8,626 nt of DNA from Nitrospira sp. (GTDB lineage Bacteria; Nitrospirota; Thermodesulfovibrionia; Thermodesulfovibrionales; SM23-35): positions 1 to 8,626 of the forward strand of contig VGWZ01000077.1 in assembly GCA_016873595.1 (NCBI GenBank), written 5' to 3'. The notes under the pieces were generated by a model. The model worked only from the letters and a program-made list of their open reading frames with translations. It did not search any database and was not told the origin of the DNA. The translations under genes were made by a program, and so were the position numbers. This document shows positions 5,878-8,626 of this stretch, one piece after another; the stretch's first letter is position 1, and each line of letters opens with the position of its first letter.

Positions 5878-6930
5878 TCAGAGTATTTTCAATCTTCCTT
5901 TTTGATGGGTGTGAAGGACTTGTGCGATAAAGGCAGCTTTAATACCTTCTTCCTTTAATTCCTTCAGGCATGTATCTGCCATATTCGGGCTAAGGGAAAT
6001 CAACAATCCTCCGGAGGTCTGGGGATCAAAGATAAGGTCAATAAGAACCGTCTCTAAACTAGGATCGATCTCAACGCTCCTTTCGCAAAAGTGCTTTATG
6101 GCATAACTTCCAGCAGGAATGAGGCCTGTAAGAGCATATTCCCTTGCCTCAGGGATGAAGGGAATCTTGTCAGTATAAATGGCAATTTCTACCTTGCTTG
6201 CCCTTGCCATTTCAAGGAGATGTCCACCGAGACCAAAGCCGGTGATGTCAGTACAGGCATGAGTGCTATATTTAAGCATAATCTCCGAGGCTTTTTTGTT
6301 TAAGGCAGAGGCGACCTCAATTAAATTGTTTATAGCACTCTGGCTTGCCATCTTACCTTTTATTGCAGTAGCAATTACTCCCATGCCTATAGGCTTTGTG
6401 AGTATAAGTCTATCGCCCACCTCTGCTCCCCGATTGGTGATTATCCGCGCTGGATGAATAAGGCCGGTTACAGAAAGACCATATTTCAATTCCTGGTCAT
6501 CAACGCTATGTCCTCCAACTAATAGGGCACCTGCTTCATGGATCTTTTCCAGACCACCTTTGAGTATCTCCTTCAAGACCTTCTTGGGCATATCTTTAGA
6601 AGGGAAGCACACTATATTCATTGCTGTAAGTGGTCTTCCGCCCATGGCATAAACATCGCTCAAGGAATTTGCTGCAGCAATGCGTCCAAAGTGATAGGGA
6701 TCATTCACTATAGGAGTAAAAAAATCCAGTGTCTGCACAAGGGCAAGCTCATCAGTGAGCTTATAAACCCCTGCGTCATCTGCAGTCTCATAACCTACAA
6801 GCAGATTGGGGTGCTTGTTCGCAGGCAATTCTGCCAACACCTCGTCCAGATCCCCTGGACTTAGCTTTGCAGCTCAACCTGATGCCCGCACCTTTTCAGT
6901 GAGATTGAAGGATTCTTGCAATGTGGTCAT
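5878..6930 (-). CDS. selD: selenide, water dikinase SelD, a selenocysteine-containing form
   Basis: SelD makes selenophosphate from selenide and ATP, the selenium donor for selenocysteine and selenouridine. The full reading runs from ATG 6928-6930 through an in-frame TGA (6874-6876) to the stop at 5878, giving 350 residues against about 347 in E. coli. The TGA encodes residue 19 in VRASGUAAKLSPGDL, which aligns with the catalytic Cys17; K22 matches the essential Lys20. Further hallmarks are ETADDAGVY (48-56), TLDFFTPIVNDPYHFGRIAA, GGHSVDD, DITGFGLGGH and FDPQTSGGLL. A reading from GTG 6840 would drop the catalytic segment and is artefactual. A SECIS-like hairpin follows the TGA. The Shine-Dalgarno is weak (AGAAAAGAT). 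It is the last gene of the minus-strand operon, 19 bp after the LysR-like gene. Use of Sec in SelD implies selA, selB and selC elsewhere. Confidence 0.95.
6844..6876 (-). promoter_or_regulatory. Sec UGA codon and bacterial SECIS hairpin in selD
   Basis: In the mRNA the UGA (6874-6876) is followed by 13 nt and then GUCCAG-GGGAU-CUGGAC (6860 down to 6844), a perfect 6-bp stem with a 5-nt loop that begins GG. The loop starts 19 nt after the UGA. Stem size, distance and loop guanines agree with the general bacterial SECIS pattern recognised by SelB. The hairpin also codes for part of the conserved KLSPGDLDE stretch. Confidence 0.85.
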
Positions 6931-6949
6931 TTTATCTTTTCTGTTTGTG

Positions 6950-7579
6950 CTATGCCTTTGATTTCAAGAAAGAGATTAACTGATTGGCAATATCAGATAA
7001 GGGGCGTTTCTTATTTGTAATTATATAGAAATTACGGAATAAAGGAACCCTTTCAATATCAAGGATTTTAACACGTCTCGCATCTATGCCGTTTCGAGCA
7101 GATAGGGTAGAAACTATGGATACGCCTGATCCACCCTCTGCAGCCTGGATGCAGGCCTCGGTATCACCGACCTCAGCAATGATGTTTAAATCTTTCAAAG
7201 AGAAACCGGCCTTTTCGAATTCCCTTTCATACGTGGCACGAGTGCCAGAACCAAGTTCCCTTCCAATAAAATTTTGCCCTCGAAGCTCATCGAATGTAAC
7301 TTTTTCTTTTTTTGCAAGAGCACTATCTATTGGAACAATGAGAGATAGTTTATCTCCTTTGATAAATGGAATGAGATCTATATCTGGATGCTCATAACCC
7401 GTACCGATGATGCCAAATTCGATCTGGCCATTGACCAACTTGTCAAAGGTCTTCTGACTACCAGATATCTCTAATTTGAGTTCCACTCCTGGAAGCTTCT
7501 GGATAATCTCTTTCAAAAGACCCGGGATAATGAATTGTCCCGGAATGGTGCTAACGCCTATTAAAAGTTCTTTTTTCAT
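6950..7579 (-). CDS. stand-alone LysR-type effector-binding domain, no helix-turn-helix
   Basis: The 209-residue protein matches only the C-terminal periplasmic-binding-fold domain of LysR regulators (roughly residues 90-300 of a normal member). It shows GVSTIPGQFIIPGLL (8-22), the ligand-loop signature STIPG, ELGSGTR (108-114), GDTEAC (138-143) and GGSGVSIVS (149-157). The pattern most resembles the CysB-like and selenium-metabolism-associated LysR group, which would favour an oxyanion ligand; this is inference. No signal peptide is present, so it is probably cytosolic. The start is set at ATG 7577-7579, because GGGAGG lies 5 nt upstream. A start 9 codons earlier has no such support. The DNA-binding half is not upstream: that DNA encodes the kinase-like gene, overlapping by 29 bp. 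A ligand-binding partner or dominant modulator of a full-length LysR is possible. Confidence 0.85.
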   Translation of the reverse strand: MKKELLIGVSTIPGQFIIPGLLKEIIQKLPGVELKLEISGSQKTFDKLVNGQIEFGIIGTGYEHPDIDLIPFIKGDKLSLIVPIDSALAKKEKVTFDELRGQNFIGRELGSGTRATYEREFEKAGFSLKDLNIIAEVGDTEACIQAAEGGSGVSIVSTLSARNGIDARRVKILDIERVPLFRNFYIITNKKRPLSDIANQLISFLKSKA

Positions 7580-8453
7580 AGTTTCCTCCCAGTATATGTT
7601 TTTCAAGGGCCATCGAAAGGGCCCTTGGTATGTACCTCATGATCTCTGAAACCTGCGTACCGGGCGTGGGTTTGGCGAGTTCACCTGCCAAACGGTTAAT
7701 TCTTGCAGCCATTATGGCTGCCTCCTCAATGGCATAACCTCCATGAACCAGGGCCGACACAATACCTGTCAGAGTATCTCCGGTACCTCCTATTGCCTCG
7801 AGTGGCTCAATAAACGGCTCTTCAATAATGGCCATAATCTCCCCCTCATTGCAGATATAGTCTTTTTCTCCTTTAACAATCATCACCTTTGAAGCATTTC
7901 TACCCTGATAAGCCCTGCTGATTAGAGAAGGGACATTGTTCTCATCGTGGCAGATAAATCCCCTTGTGTAGAAAGGATGGGGCGCCATATCATCAGCAAG
8001 AAATGCAAGCTCCCCAATGTCTGGTGTGAAGAGGTCATAGGAAGGTGCATATCCGCTCATCTTCGCCACATACATAAACCCGGCATCTGCAATGAGTATG
8101 GGTTTTTCTAACCTCTCTTCAATAGCCCAGAAAATCTGATTATGCCAGTTGATATCAGGCATGAGATAATGAAAGGTAAGTGCCTTTGCTGGAAGGTCAG
8201 TAAGTCTATCTTTTAGATACTTATAAAGTCTTCGACTACCATCTCCAAGACCAATATCTCCTGATGTAAAGGCTAAAGGCGGTGGAAACCCTGATTCCAT
8301 ACAAACCATAGCAGCTGCCGCTATCATTGCAGGAAAACCACGATGAATGGGAAGGTTCTCACTACCTATACTCACATAACCGTTCCTAAAGAGAACTTCT
8401 CCATGAATAATCTTTGAATCAACCCTTGGGACTGTACCGATCAGAGCAAGCAT
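7551..8453 (-). CDS. YjeF C-terminal / NAD(P)H-hydrate dehydratase-like ribokinase-fold protein
   Basis: The 300-residue protein has the ribokinase fold of the YjeF C-terminal family, whose classic member repairs hydrated NAD(P)H using ADP or ATP. The ATP/anion-hole motif IGGTGDTLTG (221-230, catalytic-type D226) is intact. It is preceded by FTPDIGELAFL (142-152), the place of the family's TPHPGE segment, and by VMIVKGEKDYI (190-200). An HRG...PAMIAAAAM helix lies at 37-49. The YjeF N-terminal epimerase domain is absent, and the diverged TPHPGE motif leaves room for another substrate. The start ATG 8451-8453 overlaps the preceding gene by 13 bp, with GAGGAG about 11 nt upstream. The 3' end overlaps the LysR-like gene, so the set is almost certainly cotranscribed. 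Why it sits with selD is unknown. Confidence 0.8.
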   Translation of the reverse strand: MLALIGTVPRVDSKIIHGEVLFRNGYVSIGSENLPIHRGFPAMIAAAAMVCMESGFPPPLAFTSGDIGLGDGSRRLYKYLKDRLTDLPAKALTFHYLMPDINWHNQIFWAIEERLEKPILIADAGFMYVAKMSGYAPSYDLFTPDIGELAFLADDMAPHPFYTRGFICHDENNVPSLISRAYQGRNASKVMIVKGEKDYICNEGEIMAIIEEPFIEPLEAIGGTGDTLTGIVSALVHGGYAIEEAAIMAARINRLAGELAKPTPGTQVSEIMRYIPRALSMALEKHILGGNYEKRTFNRR

Positions 8454-8626
8454 ATCTTTTTCATCTCCTCATATGCCATATGAAGAGCGTAGGCGCAGAG
8501 AGTATGTCCTATTTCCTTTGGAGAGGGCGCATCCTTCAGGGTTTTCCCAATAAGTTCCTCAGCTACATAAGGAACATCAGGGCAGCCTCCACCAGAAATA
8601 TTTACGATCTTCAAGGTATTTTTCTC
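8441..8626 (-). CDS. unidentified protein, C-terminal 61 residues (partial)
   Basis: The minus strand is open from the window edge to TGA 8441-8443, overlapping the start of the kinase-like gene by 13 bp, which is typical of translational coupling in an operon. The fragment contains KIVNISGGGCPDVPYVAEEL (residues 6-25 of the visible part), then PSPKEIGHTL and a helical tail with C44 and C59. The SGGGCPDVP motif with its cysteine is distinctive, but I do not recognise the family. It is the most upstream visible gene of the operon that ends with selD. The in-frame TGA is taken as a real stop because no SECIS-like hairpin or conserved continuation was seen after it. Confidence 0.75.
   Translation of the reverse strand, partial: EKNTLKIVNISGGGCPDVPYVAEELIGKTLKDAPSPKEIGHTLCAYALHMAYEEMKKICLL

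Noticed and set aside
6838..6840. GTG start for selD giving 320 residues
   Set aside because: It removes the catalytic Sec/Lys segment, whose sequence is clearly conserved upstream through the TGA.
7580..7606. Earlier ATG (7604-7606) for the LysR-like gene
   Set aside because: The ATG at 7577-7579 has GGGAGG at ideal spacing; the earlier one has no such site and adds nine residues unrelated to the domain.
8441..8443. Second Sec codon at the TGA ending the unknown operon gene
   Set aside because: No SECIS-like hairpin was seen after it and the following frame has no recognisable continuation; the 13-bp overlap with the next gene is ordinary.

Overview
The window looks like chromosome from a moderately AT-rich, Gram-negative-type bacterium. 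Anaerobe-type gene content (a selenocysteine-containing SelD, a CGGC-domain protein, a PPC-domain protein) and a palindromic repeat of the GTCATGCC...GGAATGAC type would suit Nitrospirota or Desulfobacterota. That placement is an inference from gene content and style; no marker gene in the window settles it.

Layout, left to right. Positions 2-91 hold the last 29 codons of an unidentified plus-strand gene. About 620 bp follow without a convincing gene. Next, on the minus strand, is a complete AAA_14/DUF4143 ATPase (714-1865) with a well-spaced promoter so close to its ATG that the mRNA may be leaderless. Positions 1866-2259 are odd: a nested inverted repeat lies beside a degenerate tandem duplication. 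Each unit of the duplication encodes the same about 24-residue hydrophobic peptide, and one copy has its own GGAG and ATG. Further right come a seven-repeat beta-propeller protein (2260-3417, minus) whose predicted start codon lies inside a 106-bp palindromic repeat, a dGTPase-like HD hydrolase (3609-4646, minus), and a PPC-domain protein (4791-5225, minus). The PPC gene is divergent from a CGGC-domain cysteine-rich protein (5464-5832, plus).

The right third is a compact minus-strand operon read from 8626 down to 5878. It consists of an unidentified C-terminal fragment, a YjeF/NAD(P)HX-dehydratase-type ribokinase-fold protein, a LysR effector-binding domain with no DNA-binding domain, and selD. 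Gene junctions overlap by 13 and 29 bp, and 19 bp separate the last two genes.

The main annotation point is selD. A conventional reading starts at a GTG at 6840 and loses the N-terminus. The real gene starts at an ATG at 6930 and reads through an in-frame TGA at 6874-6876, exactly at the catalytic Cys/Sec position (SGUAAKLSP). A perfect 6-bp hairpin with a GG-starting loop follows 13 nt after the TGA, as expected of a bacterial SECIS. The host should therefore carry the selenocysteine machinery (selA, selB, selC). The LysR-type sensor domain encoded just upstream is a candidate partner in selenium or sulfur-oxyanion sensing, but that link is inference.
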